Below, piece after piece: positions 1 to 8,380 of a stretch of 64,000 nucleotides of DNA. The stretch covers positions 806,001 to 870,000 of the forward strand of contig NZ_CP118953.1 in assembly GCF_029024625.1 (NCBI RefSeq), in the 5' to 3' direction. Each line of letters begins with the position of its first letter. Position 1 is the stretch's first letter. The translations under genes were made by a program, and so were the position numbers. Origin of the DNA: Staphylococcus chromogenes (GTDB lineage: Bacteria > Bacillota > Bacilli > Staphylococcales > Staphylococcaceae). The notes below the pieces were generated by a model. It was not told where the DNA came from. It searched no databases and worked only from the letters and a program-made list of their open reading frames with translations.

Positions 1-487
1 CTTTATTAACAATGTAAGAAATCGTGTAAGTTATTTTGTTGCCAAATTTGTTTCAATTATCCTTATTTCTATTTTAATGTCCGGTGTTGTCATTTTAGTC
101 ACTTATATTATTAGTTGGACAACAAAAGGTCCTGATTTTGATAGTAAAAATATTTGGGAACTTATCGTTTTCTATCTCATTTTATTTTTGGTGTATGGTT
201 TATTACTATTTTTAATTAATTTATTTGTTCAAAAACCATCATTAGTCTTTACACTAGGCATTTTATTATTACTGTTACTGCCTGTTGTGAAACCTTTTGT
301 ACCTTTAATTCCTGAAATAGGTGACGATATTAATAAATCACTTAAGTACATCCCATTCAGTTACCTCAGTGAAAAATCCATGAATGATGGTTTAGATTTT
401 ACACATTGGCAATGGTTCATTAATATCGCTTCTATTGTTGTTTTATTTGTAGCGAACCTCTTTGTTATCAGTAAAAGAGATATTTAA
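1..487 (+). CDS. ABC-2 type transporter permease, C-terminal part (cut by window edge)
   Basis: The reading frame is open from the first bases of the window, so the gene starts upstream; the first internal ATG is at 77. The visible part has about four hydrophobic membrane segments and ends in VISKRDI, a typical end for an ABC-2 permease whose last helix is followed by a short basic tail. It would be the membrane half of an ATP-driven exporter. A hairpin terminator follows at 500-544. The partner ATPase lies outside the window, so the substrate cannot be assigned. A link to the staphylococcal phenol-soluble-modulin exporter (Pmt) is only a guess. Confidence 0.6.
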   Translation, partial: FINNVRNRVSYFVAKFVSIILISILMSGVVILVTYIISWTTKGPDFDSKNIWELIVFYLILFLVYGLLLFLINLFVQKPSLVFTLGILLLLLLPVVKPFVPLIPEIGDDINKSLKYIPFSYLSEKSMNDGLDFTHWQWFINIASIVVLFVANLFVISKRDI

Positions 488-499
488 AATAAATTCATA

Positions 500-544
500 A
501 AAGTACTCAAAATTCATTGGAAAATGAATTTTGGGTGCTTTTTT
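500..544 (+). terminator. Rho-independent terminator after the ABC permease
   Basis: A long inverted repeat has arms reading AAAGTACTCAAAATTCATT and AATGAATTTTGGGTGCTTT, separated by a short GGAAA-type loop and followed by T's. The few mismatches are mostly G-U compatible. It separates the permease from the gluconate operon. Confidence 0.8.
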
Positions 545-604
545 AATGTGAGGGTGTTCATATCTGAAAATACCCAGGCTTTTAAAGATAAACTTATTCG
601 CAAA

Positions 605-618
605 AGAAAGCGTTTACA
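605..618 (+). promoter_or_regulatory. Candidate cre (CcpA) site of the gluconate operon
   Basis: AGAAAGCGTTTACA matches the cre consensus TGWAANCGNTNWCA at every position except the first base. It overlaps the -35 element of the gntR promoter, which suits repression of gluconate use when a preferred sugar is present. CcpA control of gnt operons is known in Bacillus; here it is inferred from the motif. Confidence 0.6.
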
Positions 619-641
619 CAAACCGGAAAATGTTTTAGAAT
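613..641 (+). promoter_or_regulatory. Sigma-A promoter of gntRKP
   Basis: The -35 TTTACA at 613-618 and -10 TAGAAT at 636-641 are separated by exactly 17 bp. The -10 is directly followed by the GntR palindrome, so the repressor would sit on the transcription start. Confidence 0.7.
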
Positions 642-655
642 ACTTGTATACAAGT
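642..655. promoter_or_regulatory. GntR operator (perfect 14-bp palindrome)
   Basis: ACTTGTATACAAGT is a perfect palindrome. It matches the core of the B. subtilis gnt operator ATACTTGTATACAAGTAT as I recall it. It lies between the -10 box and the gntR Shine-Dalgarno sequence, the expected place for autoregulation by gluconate-responsive GntR. Confidence 0.75.
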
Positions 656-667
656 TGAGGTGAGTTT

Positions 668-1342
668 ATGAATATTCCTGAAAATTGGTTGTATCCCTTA
701 TCAACGGGAGAGAAAATTGCAGCGCAAATTCGTTTGAATATTATCAATGGAGATTATAGTGAGAAAACCGTATTAACGGAAAATCAAATCGCCAAACAGT
801 TTGAAGTGAGTCGATCACCTGTGAGAGATGCTTTTAAAAATTTAAATCAAGAAGGGCTCATTCAACTAGAAAGAATGGGGGCAGAGGTTAAAGCGTTTGA
901 TAAAGAAAAACAGCAAGAATTAACAGATATCCGATTAATGATTGAATCTTTTGCATTTACTAAGGTCATTCAACATGAAGATATCGAATGGCTAATTTCA
1001 AAAATGTATCAAACACTTGAAATGATGAAAGTGTGTATACAATTCAACGACGCGGCAGGATTTTCTGAACATGATTTATTATTTCATGAACATTTAGTTT
1101 TTGCGTGTCACCATGAAGCCCTCCTTAATTTGTGGACATCGATTCGTGAAAAATTACTTTGTGTTATTTACATTGGCATGTCGACACGTATGACATCAGA
1201 TAAGGCTGATTTTGAAAGAATTGTACATAACCATCAACTTTATATTGAAGCTATCCAAAAAAGAAATAAAACCTTGATGTACGAAGCGTTTAAAGTTAAT
1301 TTTAATGATTTAAATGATGATATTGGCGCATTTTGGAGATGA
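668..1342 (+). CDS. gntR: GntR-family (FadR subfamily) repressor of the gluconate operon
   Basis: The 224-aa protein has an N-terminal winged helix-turn-helix at about residues 15-75 (with LTENQIAKQFEVSRSPVRDA) and an all-helical FCD-type ligand domain at about 85-215. The start is set by GAGGTGA upstream of the ATG. It is the first gene of a gntR-gntK-gntP operon, with 22 bp to the kinase. In Bacillus GntR is released from DNA by gluconate. The palindrome at 642-655 is its probable own operator. Confidence 0.88.
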   Translation: MNIPENWLYPLSTGEKIAAQIRLNIINGDYSEKTVLTENQIAKQFEVSRSPVRDAFKNLNQEGLIQLERMGAEVKAFDKEKQQELTDIRLMIESFAFTKVIQHEDIEWLISKMYQTLEMMKVCIQFNDAAGFSEHDLLFHEHLVFACHHEALLNLWTSIREKLLCVIYIGMSTRMTSDKADFERIVHNHQLYIEAIQKRNKTLMYEAFKVNFNDLNDDIGAFWR

Positions 1343-1364
1343 GAATTATAGAAAGGATGAGGGG

Positions 1365-2894
1365 ATGACGAAGTTAAGTATTGGTGTCGATATAGGCACG
1401 ACAAGTACTAAAGCAGTGATTTTTGATGCTCAGGGTCAAGAGCGAGGAAAGTCACAACAAGCATATCCGCTATTAACACCGAATACAGAGACGGCTGAAC
1501 AAAATCCTGAAGACATTGTTTTAGCGGTGATGCATACGTTAACTGAAACAATTGAGAAAGCACAAACGCTTGGCACGCTTTCACATATTGCTTTTAGTGC
1601 ACAAATGCATAGCTTATTGCTAGTTGATAAACATATGCGACCGCTTACAAAATCAATAACTTGGGCCGATAATCGAGCAAAAACGATTGCGGAACGTTAT
1701 AAACATTCTGATAAGGGGGCGACGCTCTATTACAATACCGGAACACCTATTCATGCGATGTCGCCTTTTTGTAAATTAATATGGATAAAAGAACATCAAC
1801 CAGAAATTTTTAATCAAGCCTATAAAATGATTGATATCAAAACTTTTGTGATTTTTCACCTTACACAAAAATGCGTGATGGATATGTCCATTGCCTCTTC
1901 AACCGGTTTATTCAACATTCATCATAAAAAATGGGATGCTGAAGCTTTAGAACAAATTGGAATTGATGAGATGAGCTTACCAAAGGTTGTATCAACCCTG
2001 CACGTTTTATCTATAGAACCAGAAATAAGCCAAAAGTTACATCTAACCTCTAGTGTTCCGTTAATCATAGGTGCAAGTGATGGTGTCTTATCAAACTTAG
2101 GTGTGGATAGTTTTAGACCAGGAGAAATCGCGGTCACAATCGGCACATCAGGTGCCATCAGAACGGTAGTGAATACGCCTCAATTAGATCCTAAAGGGCG
2201 TACATTCTGTTACATATTAGATGAAAATCATTATGTCATTGGTGGTCCTGTGAACAATGGGGCAGTCACGTTACAGTGGCTACGTGAACAAATATTGCAA
2301 AGACAGACAAATCATGAGGATGAACAGGTGAGCTTAAGTTACGATCAAATGTTTAATATGGCAGAAGAGATACAACCTGGTGCTGATGGCCTCATCTTTC
2401 AGCCTTATTTGTCAGGAGAACGTGCGCCTATTTGGTCTTCCAATGCGAGAGGGGCTTTCATCGGCTTTACATTGGCGCATCATCAAGGTCATATGATACG
2501 CGCTGTGTTAGAGGGTGTTTTATATAATCTCTATTCGGTTTTAATGACTTTAACAGAAATGACTGGAACCTTACCTAAAACGATTAAAGCGACTGGGGGT
2601 TTTTCAAGAAATTCACTTTGGCGACAAATAATGGCAGACATCTTTGACTGTGAAGTCGTGATTCCTAAAAGTTATGAAAGTTCTTGTTTAGGCGCAGCAA
2701 CCCTTGGATTTAAAGCGCTTGGAGATGAACGGGCTTATGATTATCTGTCGAACTGGATAGGAAACGTCAATCGTCATGAACCTAATGATGAAGCTGTACA
2801 ACAGTATCGGATCTTAAGCTCTATATTTATGGAAATGACTCAAAATTTAATGACGACTTACGAAAGAATTGCAGCTTTTCGAAAATCAAAATAA
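1365..2894 (+). CDS. gntK: Gluconokinase, FGGY carbohydrate kinase family
   Basis: This 509-aa kinase phosphorylates gluconate to 6-phosphogluconate, which enters the pentose phosphate pathway. The N-terminal phosphate-binding motif GVDIGTTSTKAVIF is at about residues 6-19. The second domain carries IGTSGAIR and the C-terminal ATGGFSRNSLWRQ motif of FGGY kinases. An upstream in-frame ATG at 1314 lies inside gntR. The ATG at 1365 is preferred because AAAGGATGAGGGG precedes it and the conserved start of the family falls there. Substrate assignment rests on the operon with gntR and gntP. Confidence 0.9.
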   Translation: MTKLSIGVDIGTTSTKAVIFDAQGQERGKSQQAYPLLTPNTETAEQNPEDIVLAVMHTLTETIEKAQTLGTLSHIAFSAQMHSLLLVDKHMRPLTKSITWADNRAKTIAERYKHSDKGATLYYNTGTPIHAMSPFCKLIWIKEHQPEIFNQAYKMIDIKTFVIFHLTQKCVMDMSIASSTGLFNIHHKKWDAEALEQIGIDEMSLPKVVSTLHVLSIEPEISQKLHLTSSVPLIIGASDGVLSNLGVDSFRPGEIAVTIGTSGAIRTVVNTPQLDPKGRTFCYILDENHYVIGGPVNNGAVTLQWLREQILQRQTNHEDEQVSLSYDQMFNMAEEIQPGADGLIFQPYLSGERAPIWSSNARGAFIGFTLAHHQGHMIRAVLEGVLYNLYSVLMTLTEMTGTLPKTIKATGGFSRNSLWRQIMADIFDCEVVIPKSYESSCLGAATLGFKALGDERAYDYLSNWIGNVNRHEPNDEAVQQYRILSSIFMEMTQNLMTTYERIAAFRKSK

Positions 2895-2912
2895 ATGAAT
2901 TGAGGGATGAAA

Positions 2913-4274
2913 ATGGTACAAGAATTATGGCCGTTGATAAGTATTATTTTGGGTATTCTTATTTTGCTCGTGTTAATTATGAAAATTAAGTTAAATACGT
3001 TTATTGCATTGATTATTACCGCCATAGTGACTGGAATTTTATTAGGCATGCCACTTGATAAAATTATTACAACTATTGAAACCGGTATGGGAGGAACACT
3101 AGGTCACATTGCCCTGATTTTTGGGTTAGGCGCAATGTTAGGTAAATTGCTTGCAGATGGTGGAGGTGCCACTCAAATTGCGGATACTTTAATTGCAAAA
3201 TTAGGACGCCGTTACGTCATGTGGGCGATGGTCCTCGCTTCATTTATTATAGGTATCGCGTTATTTTTTGAAGTAGGTCTCGTATTACTCATACCACTCG
3301 TTTTTACAATTGCAAAGCGCATGAAAATCTCTCAATTGTCTATAGGTTTACCAATGGTCACAGCGCTCTCAGTGACGCACGGATTTTTACCCCCTCATCC
3401 TGGACCTGTCGTCATAGCTAAAGAGTTAAATGCTAATATCGGAGAAGTTCTCATGTATGGCTTTATTATTGCGATTCCTGTGACGCTTATAGCAGGTCCT
3501 TTATTCATTAAAATCGCACCGAAGTTAACCGCTCAAGCATTTCAACGTGAAGGGGATATTTCTTCATTGGGTGCTTCAAAAGTTTTCGAACCTTCAGAAT
3601 TACCAAGCTTTAAAATCAGTACTTTTACCGCGTTATTACCCGTTATTTTGATGTTAATTGCAACGATTTGGCAATTGATATCTGGGCATCAGGAGGGTGC
3701 AACAAATATTTTTGAAAGTATTTTATATTTTGTAGGTAGTGCTGGTTCAGCTATGTTGATTGCTGTTCTCTTTGCGATTTATAGTATGGGATTTCGTCAA
3801 CAACGTAAAATGTCTCATATTATGGATTCGGTTTCTGAAGCGATTTATCCTATTGGCATGATGTTACTTATCATCGGGGGTGGGGGTGCCTTTAAACAAA
3901 TCCTAATTGATGGAGGGGTTGGCAAAACAATTGAACATTTCTTTACTGGCTCTACATTATCACCTCTTCTATTAGCATGGATTGTGGCTGCAGTGCTCCG
4001 TCTTGCATTAGGCTCAGCAACCGTGGCTGCGATTTCGACGACAGGTATCGTTTTACCACTACTCCAAACAGCGGATGTCAATCTTGCTTTAGTAGTGCTT
4101 GCCATTGGGGCTGGAAGTGTTTTTTGTTCACATGTTAATGACGCAGGGTTTTGGATGTTTAAAGAGTATTTTGGTTTAACAATAAAAGAAACATTTCTTA
4201 CATGGTCATTAGTTGAAACAATTATTTCAGTGTCTGGCTTTATCTTTGTATTTTTATTAAGTCTATTTGTGTAA
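2913..4274 (+). CDS. gntP: Gluconate permease, GntP/GntT family
   Basis: A 453-aa integral membrane protein with about 12 hydrophobic segments and the family motifs GFLPPHPGPV and FCSHVNDAGFW. It takes up gluconate, probably with protons, for GntK. It follows gntK by a short gap, so it is the third gene of the operon. An ATG at 2907 is also possible, but it lies almost on top of the TGAGGG ribosome-binding site. The ATG at 2913 has normal spacing and gives the usual start (MVQELWPLISI). No terminator hairpin is obvious directly after it. Confidence 0.9.
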   Translation: MVQELWPLISIILGILILLVLIMKIKLNTFIALIITAIVTGILLGMPLDKIITTIETGMGGTLGHIALIFGLGAMLGKLLADGGGATQIADTLIAKLGRRYVMWAMVLASFIIGIALFFEVGLVLLIPLVFTIAKRMKISQLSIGLPMVTALSVTHGFLPPHPGPVVIAKELNANIGEVLMYGFIIAIPVTLIAGPLFIKIAPKLTAQAFQREGDISSLGASKVFEPSELPSFKISTFTALLPVILMLIATIWQLISGHQEGATNIFESILYFVGSAGSAMLIAVLFAIYSMGFRQQRKMSHIMDSVSEAIYPIGMMLLIIGGGGAFKQILIDGGVGKTIEHFFTGSTLSPLLLAWIVAAVLRLALGSATVAAISTTGIVLPLLQTADVNLALVVLAIGAGSVFCSHVNDAGFWMFKEYFGLTIKETFLTWSLVETIISVSGFIFVFLLSLFV

Positions 4275-4314
4275 TAAAAATCAGTGAGGGTATGAAATAA
4301 AAGAGGTGATTTTC

Positions 4315-4728
4315 ATGCCATGGACAATGAAGGATTATCCTGAAAGTTGGAAAAATCTTGACCGTTTAGAACTTAGAAAAGCAATTGATATCGGAAATGC
4401 AATGTTAGAAGATGGCTACAAGGAGTCTGAAGTGATTCCTATCGCAACTTCACAGGCAGAGAAATGGTACAAAAATGCTTCAGAAAAGGATTTAGAAAAA
4501 CTACAACATCAATCTGTAACGCAACACGAAAAATCTTCTTCAGCCAATCCTAAGCTCAATAAGCATGACGTACACGTCTATTATGAAGACGATATGTGGA
4601 AAGTGAAAACTGAAACTGCACAACAAGCCTCTGATACATTTAGAAATAAAGAAGAAGCGGTAAAACGCGCGAAAGAGATTGCGGAAAATAAAAACACAAA
4701 TGTTATCACACATCAAAAATCCGAATGA
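4315..4728 (+). CDS. Small cytosolic protein with C-terminal DUF2188 domain
   Basis: 137 aa, soluble and highly charged. The N-terminal half (PWTMKDYPESWKNLDRLELRKAIDIGNAML) is a ChaB-like/UPF0355-like segment common in staphylococci. The C-terminal 55 residues (VHVYYEDDMWKVKTETAQQA, then EEAVKRAKEIAENK) have the DUF2188 pattern. The start is the ATG after AAGAGGTGAT. It stands alone, followed by the shared hairpin at 4787-4824. Function unknown; such proteins are often stress-induced, but nothing here shows it. Confidence 0.75.
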   Translation: MPWTMKDYPESWKNLDRLELRKAIDIGNAMLEDGYKESEVIPIATSQAEKWYKNASEKDLEKLQHQSVTQHEKSSSANPKLNKHDVHVYYEDDMWKVKTETAQQASDTFRNKEEAVKRAKEIAENKNTNVITHQKSE

Positions 4729-4786
4729 AAATGAAAGCTAGTACACAAACAAAAAAGTTAAAAGACATTGCACCCAGTAATTAAAA

Positions 4787-4824
4787 AGCCATCAAAATTT
4801 ACCAATGCGTAAGTTTTGATGGCT
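4787..4824. repeat. 38-bp repeated hairpin, copy 1
   Basis: Left arm AGCCATCAAAATTTA, 8-nt loop CCAATGCG, right arm TAAGTTTTGATGGCT (one G-T change from the consensus), then ATTTTT. It lies between convergent genes (DUF2188 protein and thioredoxin-like protein) and can terminate both directions. Sister copies are at 11052, 15978, 29506, 49235 and 62838. Confidence 0.85.
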
Positions 4825-4925
4825 ATTTTTATAGCATTTCAATAAGTGAAAAAGAATCAAAAAGACAGATTATATGAGGCCCATTTGAGAATCAATGAAA
4901 TTAATTTTATTTCAGCATTATTCGC

Positions 4926-5480
4926 TTATTGAAGTGTTTTGAGAATGGATTCGTACACATCATTCCAAAATGTATGATCTGTTAAGTATCGATTACGAAT
5001 CGTTTGATGGACTTCTTTTTCTTTATCTGAAAAGTCTGGATGTGATTTGTCTGGTAATGCTTCGCGAACAGAAGTTACAAATTTTTGTACAGACTGCGCG
5101 CGTGGTCCCCAAACTGCCAGTTGCTCAAATTGTTCATTCATAAAAATAAAAATTGGAATAGATCGGGATTTTCCATTCGTTAAATATTGGTCGATGAGGT
5201 CCGTGTTTTCGTCACGATAAAAAGCACGAACTTCTAAATTTAATCTTTCTGAAATGTGTTTTAGAATCGGGCTATTCATCATGGCATCCCCACACCAATC
5301 TTCGGTAATAATCAGTACATAACGATACCCTTTCGCTTGTATCGCATCAAATCTTGAATCATTTTGTGGCATTTCAAAGTCTTCATAGATGCTTAAAAAT
5401 CCCTCTTTATTGACTGACATATCTTCAATATATTGATCGATAGGCTTTGCTTGCTGATAATATGTTTTTAAATGCGTCAT
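4926..5480 (-). CDS. Thioredoxin-family protein (Thioredoxin_9 type, single active-site Cys)
   Basis: A 184-aa cytosolic protein with a thioredoxin fold. The active-site region is EDWCGDA at about residues 60-66, so Cys63 lacks the second cysteine of the CxxC motif. A conserved cis-Pro region follows (SRSIPIFIFMNE). The family is known in Firmicutes but its reaction is not established; the lone cysteine suggests monothiol chemistry. The start is the ATG 9 nt after GGAGG; a GTG three codons upstream is less likely. Apparently monocistronic. Confidence 0.8.
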   Translation of the reverse strand: MTHLKTYYQQAKPIDQYIEDMSVNKEGFLSIYEDFEMPQNDSRFDAIQAKGYRYVLIITEDWCGDAMMNSPILKHISERLNLEVRAFYRDENTDLIDQYLTNGKSRSIPIFIFMNEQFEQLAVWGPRAQSVQKFVTSVREALPDKSHPDFSDKEKEVHQTIRNRYLTDHTFWNDVYESILKTLQ

Positions 5481-5665
5481 CGTTAACACCCTCCTTCGTT
5501 GTTTCTATTATAGCAACATGATTATTGAAAGAAAATTAAAAAGATTACAACAAATTAAGTTTATGACATTTAGAATACAAATAATGGCACGAGGTTTTAA
5601 TTTTTATTGTTTCAAATTATAATTTTAAGTGTTGAGATAATATGTTTGCAAAAGGGGGGGAATAG

Positions 5666-6229
5666 ATGGACAAAATCACATTTTTAAATGAGTTAGAACA
5701 TCAATTGCATCGGTTACCGAATCAGGTGGCGGATCAAATTATGAATCAATATGAAAATCACTTTTTTAAAGAGAATGAAAAAGGCAAAACCGATAGCGAA
5801 ATTCTCAAAACACTAGATTCCCCTAAACAAATTGCAAAGAAAAAGTATGCAAAATATGCGGTCAAAGATGCTGAAAAGAAACCAGATTTTAATCACTTAA
5901 GACGTGCGGTGGCGGCGACCATTGGTATGAGCTTAATCACACTTATTTTTGTGGTTGTGCCATTAATTTTTCTCATACTTTTAATTATTGTCGGTATGTT
6001 TATTACGTTAGGTATGGTGTTAGCACCACTTATTGTATTGATTACAAATCTCTTTGCAGATTTACACCAAATTTCAGTGAGTAATTACCTTTTTAGTTTT
6101 GCGTATTGTGGTTTAGGTTTGATGTTTTTTGTTGTCATTGTAAAATTCGTTTGTCTTCTACGTGATGCATTGATTCGTTATTTAAAATGGAACATTAACT
6201 TTATTAAAAAAGGAACATTTCAATCATGA
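5666..6229 (+). CDS. DUF1700-family membrane protein (HAAS domain)
   Basis: 187 aa. The N-terminal 60 residues are the helical signalling domain typical of DUF1700 (FLNELEHQLHRLPNQ, then YENHFFKENEKGKTDSEILKTLDSPKQIAKK). Three to four membrane helices follow from about residue 87. The ATG follows a purine-rich AAAGGGGGGG site. It overlaps the next gene by 4 nt (ATGA), indicating translational coupling. Such proteins usually accompany a PadR regulator and a DUF4097 protein; here no PadR gene precedes it. Confidence 0.8.
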   Translation: MDKITFLNELEHQLHRLPNQVADQIMNQYENHFFKENEKGKTDSEILKTLDSPKQIAKKKYAKYAVKDAEKKPDFNHLRRAVAATIGMSLITLIFVVVPLIFLILLIIVGMFITLGMVLAPLIVLITNLFADLHQISVSNYLFSFAYCGLGLMFFVVIVKFVCLLRDALIRYLKWNINFIKKGTFQS

Positions 6230-7068
6230 AGAAATTATTTATAGCAGGTTTGATCATGTTTTTAGTCTTTTTTGCACTTGGCTCTGCGATATGGTTTGGC
6301 GTAGAAGCCCATGGCAACCAAGTCAAAACTATAGAAAAATCGTATTCTCAAAATAACATCAAACGAATTAATGTTCACTCTGACGGTACAAATGTCATAA
6401 TAAAAAAAGGCCAACGTTTTCATGTACATTATGAAGGAAAGTCGAACATCAACTTTTCCAATCAAAATGAAACTTTACAAATTTCCGACTCTCAAAACGA
6501 TAAAAAACGCATTCTAAATTTAAACCCGTTTGATAGTTCACAAGAGCAGTTAATCATTACTGTACCGCCACAAAAATTAGATGAACTTAATATAAATACG
6601 CGTGTTGGTGATGTGGCATTAAATGATGTACAAAGTCACAATGCGACCATTTGGAATGAGGCTAACGGAGAAATTACTTTAAATCATTGTAAGTTTGACG
6701 AAACAAACATTAATGCGAATGAATCGTTTGTTAAGATGAAAAACAGTCAACTTTCAAATTCAGAAATCAACGTCGATAAAGGTAAAATTATGATGAATAA
6801 TGCGCTCGTGCATAAAAGCGTCTTTAAAGTTGAAAGAGGGAGCATGGAGCTCAACAAGATGAAACCAGAGTGCGATTTCAAGGGATCTGTTAATCATGGT
6901 AATATCACAATGCGTTATTTAGACGCTCCAAAAGATGTGATGTTAAAGTTAAGCCCTGAAAAGGGGAAAATTAATGTCAATACGCCGGGATTACATCAAG
7001 GAAAAAATGGAACAGGCAAACACTTGATTGAGCTCTATACGAACCATGGAGATATAAGTATTGATTAA
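6226..7068 (+). CDS. DUF4097-family beta-strand repeat (toast-rack) surface protein
   Basis: 280 aa. A single N-terminal membrane anchor (about residues 4-24, no lipobox cysteine) is followed by repetitive beta-strand sequence (INVHSDGTNVIIKKG, LNINTRVGDVALNDV, ITLNHCKFDETNINA), the stacked-strand pattern of DUF4097/toast-rack domains. It is probably exposed outside the membrane and works with the coupled DUF1700 protein. VraT in this window also carries a related C-terminal beta domain. Function unknown. Confidence 0.78.
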   Translation: MKKLFIAGLIMFLVFFALGSAIWFGVEAHGNQVKTIEKSYSQNNIKRINVHSDGTNVIIKKGQRFHVHYEGKSNINFSNQNETLQISDSQNDKKRILNLNPFDSSQEQLIITVPPQKLDELNINTRVGDVALNDVQSHNATIWNEANGEITLNHCKFDETNINANESFVKMKNSQLSNSEINVDKGKIMMNNALVHKSVFKVERGSMELNKMKPECDFKGSVNHGNITMRYLDAPKDVMLKLSPEKGKINVNTPGLHQGKNGTGKHLIELYTNHGDISID

Positions 7069-7075
7069 TATAGAA

Positions 7076-7116
7076 AAACCGTTTTACGTAAATTGACACG
7101 TAAAGCGGTTTTTTTG
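7076..7116. terminator. Bidirectional terminator between DUF4097 gene and C45 hydrolase gene
   Basis: The inverted repeat AAACCGTTTTACGT / ACGTAAAGCGGTTT, with A's on the left and T's on the right, lies between two convergent genes. Its sequence is unrelated to the six-copy hairpin family. Confidence 0.8.
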
Positions 7117-7118
7117 AA

Positions 7119-8159
7119 CTATTTTGAGGCAAATTGAATGTCGGTATCAATCACACCCTCAATTTTGTTGACTTCGAGTGGGTGTCCGTTTAACCAATTT
7201 TGAAATGAAATGGCGATGGGATGTTGGTTTTCACCTAAACTTATCCATGCAGTTAACGTTTTAGGTTCATACATGGTTGTATGAATGGTACCACTCCAAC
7301 TTTTAAAGAGTTTGCTATAAATCCCAAATTGTGGATCATTGAATCTCTTGAAAATTTCAAAACGATCTGAGGGTTCATTTAAATTTTGATTTAAACGTTG
7401 TAATCGTTCTTGGGACTCTTTGATGTAATTTCGATTTTCATGTTGCAAAAGTTTGAAATGATTAGTACAAGTATGATCATATCGGACGTCAACACGTCTT
7501 GGCGTCACCTCTACTATCGCATGTGCCCCTGTTTTATCTTGTAACATATATGTAAAAGAGCTTCGATGGGGGAGCTTTTTCAACATTTGAATGCCTTCCT
7601 CGACATTTCGACAAGTTTCTAATAATATACGTCCTACCATATAACACACAAACCCATTCGCAGGTTTTTTTCGATGCATAAAATTATAAGCCATGACGAA
7701 GCCGTGTTCATTCATACCATCCATTCTGCCTGTCGTCCTTGACATTGGGCCGATTTGGGCATACCCTGTATCCGTTGGTCGAAAAAGTTGATATCTTCCA
7801 TCGTATGTTGCGGGATGATAATCATAATTGCGAACCATATAGTCATCGCCAACGTATACGGTGCAACCACTCTCCGGCAGTTCAGTGAAGCGAAAATGTG
7901 CAAAATTAAGGATGGCTTGCTTTGTTGGGATATTTAAAGTGTCTTGAATGCCCTTGATTTCATCCCATATACCAGGAGCAAAATTTTGGAAAGCATAAAA
8001 CGTTTCTTGTACATCAATATCGAAGCGAGGAACACGTTTTTTCCATTCTTTCTCTCTATTTTTAAGCATTTTTGTTTGTTGCATCCAGTGCGCAACAAAG
8101 ACACCATAATCATAATGTGTGCCTTCAAATGTTTCTATATCTAACGTTACTTTTTGCAT
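7119..8159 (-). CDS. C45-family autoproteolytic acyltransferase/hydrolase (Ntn fold)
   Basis: 346 aa. The sequence resembles acyl-CoA:6-APA acyltransferase-like (AAT) proteins: SGCTVYVGDDYMVRNYDYHP, then NEHGFVMAYNFMHRK and YMLQDKTGAHAIVEVTPRR. In this superfamily a cysteine, here Cys99 in ESGC, becomes the catalytic N-terminal nucleophile after self-cleavage. The physiological substrate is unknown; amide-bond hydrolysis or acyl transfer is expected. The start is the ATG after AAAGGGGC, giving MQKVTLDIETF; a longer reading from 8195 lacks a ribosome-binding site. Confidence 0.78.
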   Translation of the reverse strand: MQKVTLDIETFEGTHYDYGVFVAHWMQQTKMLKNREKEWKKRVPRFDIDVQETFYAFQNFAPGIWDEIKGIQDTLNIPTKQAILNFAHFRFTELPESGCTVYVGDDYMVRNYDYHPATYDGRYQLFRPTDTGYAQIGPMSRTTGRMDGMNEHGFVMAYNFMHRKKPANGFVCYMVGRILLETCRNVEEGIQMLKKLPHRSSFTYMLQDKTGAHAIVEVTPRRVDVRYDHTCTNHFKLLQHENRNYIKESQERLQRLNQNLNEPSDRFEIFKRFNDPQFGIYSKLFKSWSGTIHTTMYEPKTLTAWISLGENQHPIAISFQNWLNGHPLEVNKIEGVIDTDIQFASK

Positions 8160-8304
8160 GTGGAAAAGCCCCTTTAAGTGAAATCTGTTTAACACAATTT
8201 GTTACGATGTTGTAATACATCGTTAATAGTATTTAAGTCATAATGCACTTATAATATTATTATCTTCAGAAATGAGAGAACATCACAATCAGGGAGTGAT
8301 AGGG

Positions 8305-8364
8305 ATGTGGGTAGACACGTATGTCGCTACGAAACGATGGTTGTATCGGACATTTTATCGTTAA
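8305..8364 (+). CDS. Putative 19-residue peptide MWVDTYVATKRWLYRTFYR
   Basis: A short ORF with an upstream GGGAGTGATAGGG purine-rich site, a basic and aromatic product, and a strong hairpin with T-run starting 17 nt after its stop (8381-8435). A TATAAT box is at 8250-8255 without a good -35. The unit lies alone in the gap between two minus-strand genes. It could be a real small peptide or a small RNA with a chance ORF. I do not recognise it. Confidence 0.3.
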   Translation: MWVDTYVATKRWLYRTFYR

Positions 8365-8380
8365 AAAATGTACAGAAGAA

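Noticed and set aside
514..747. Minus-strand 77-codon ORF covering the gntR upstream region
   Set aside because: It runs through the terminator, promoter and operator of the gnt operon and has no ribosome-binding site.
7712..8144. Several overlapping short ORFs on both strands inside the C45 hydrolase gene
   Set aside because: They are out-of-frame shadows of a gene with clear family motifs and have no ribosome-binding sites.
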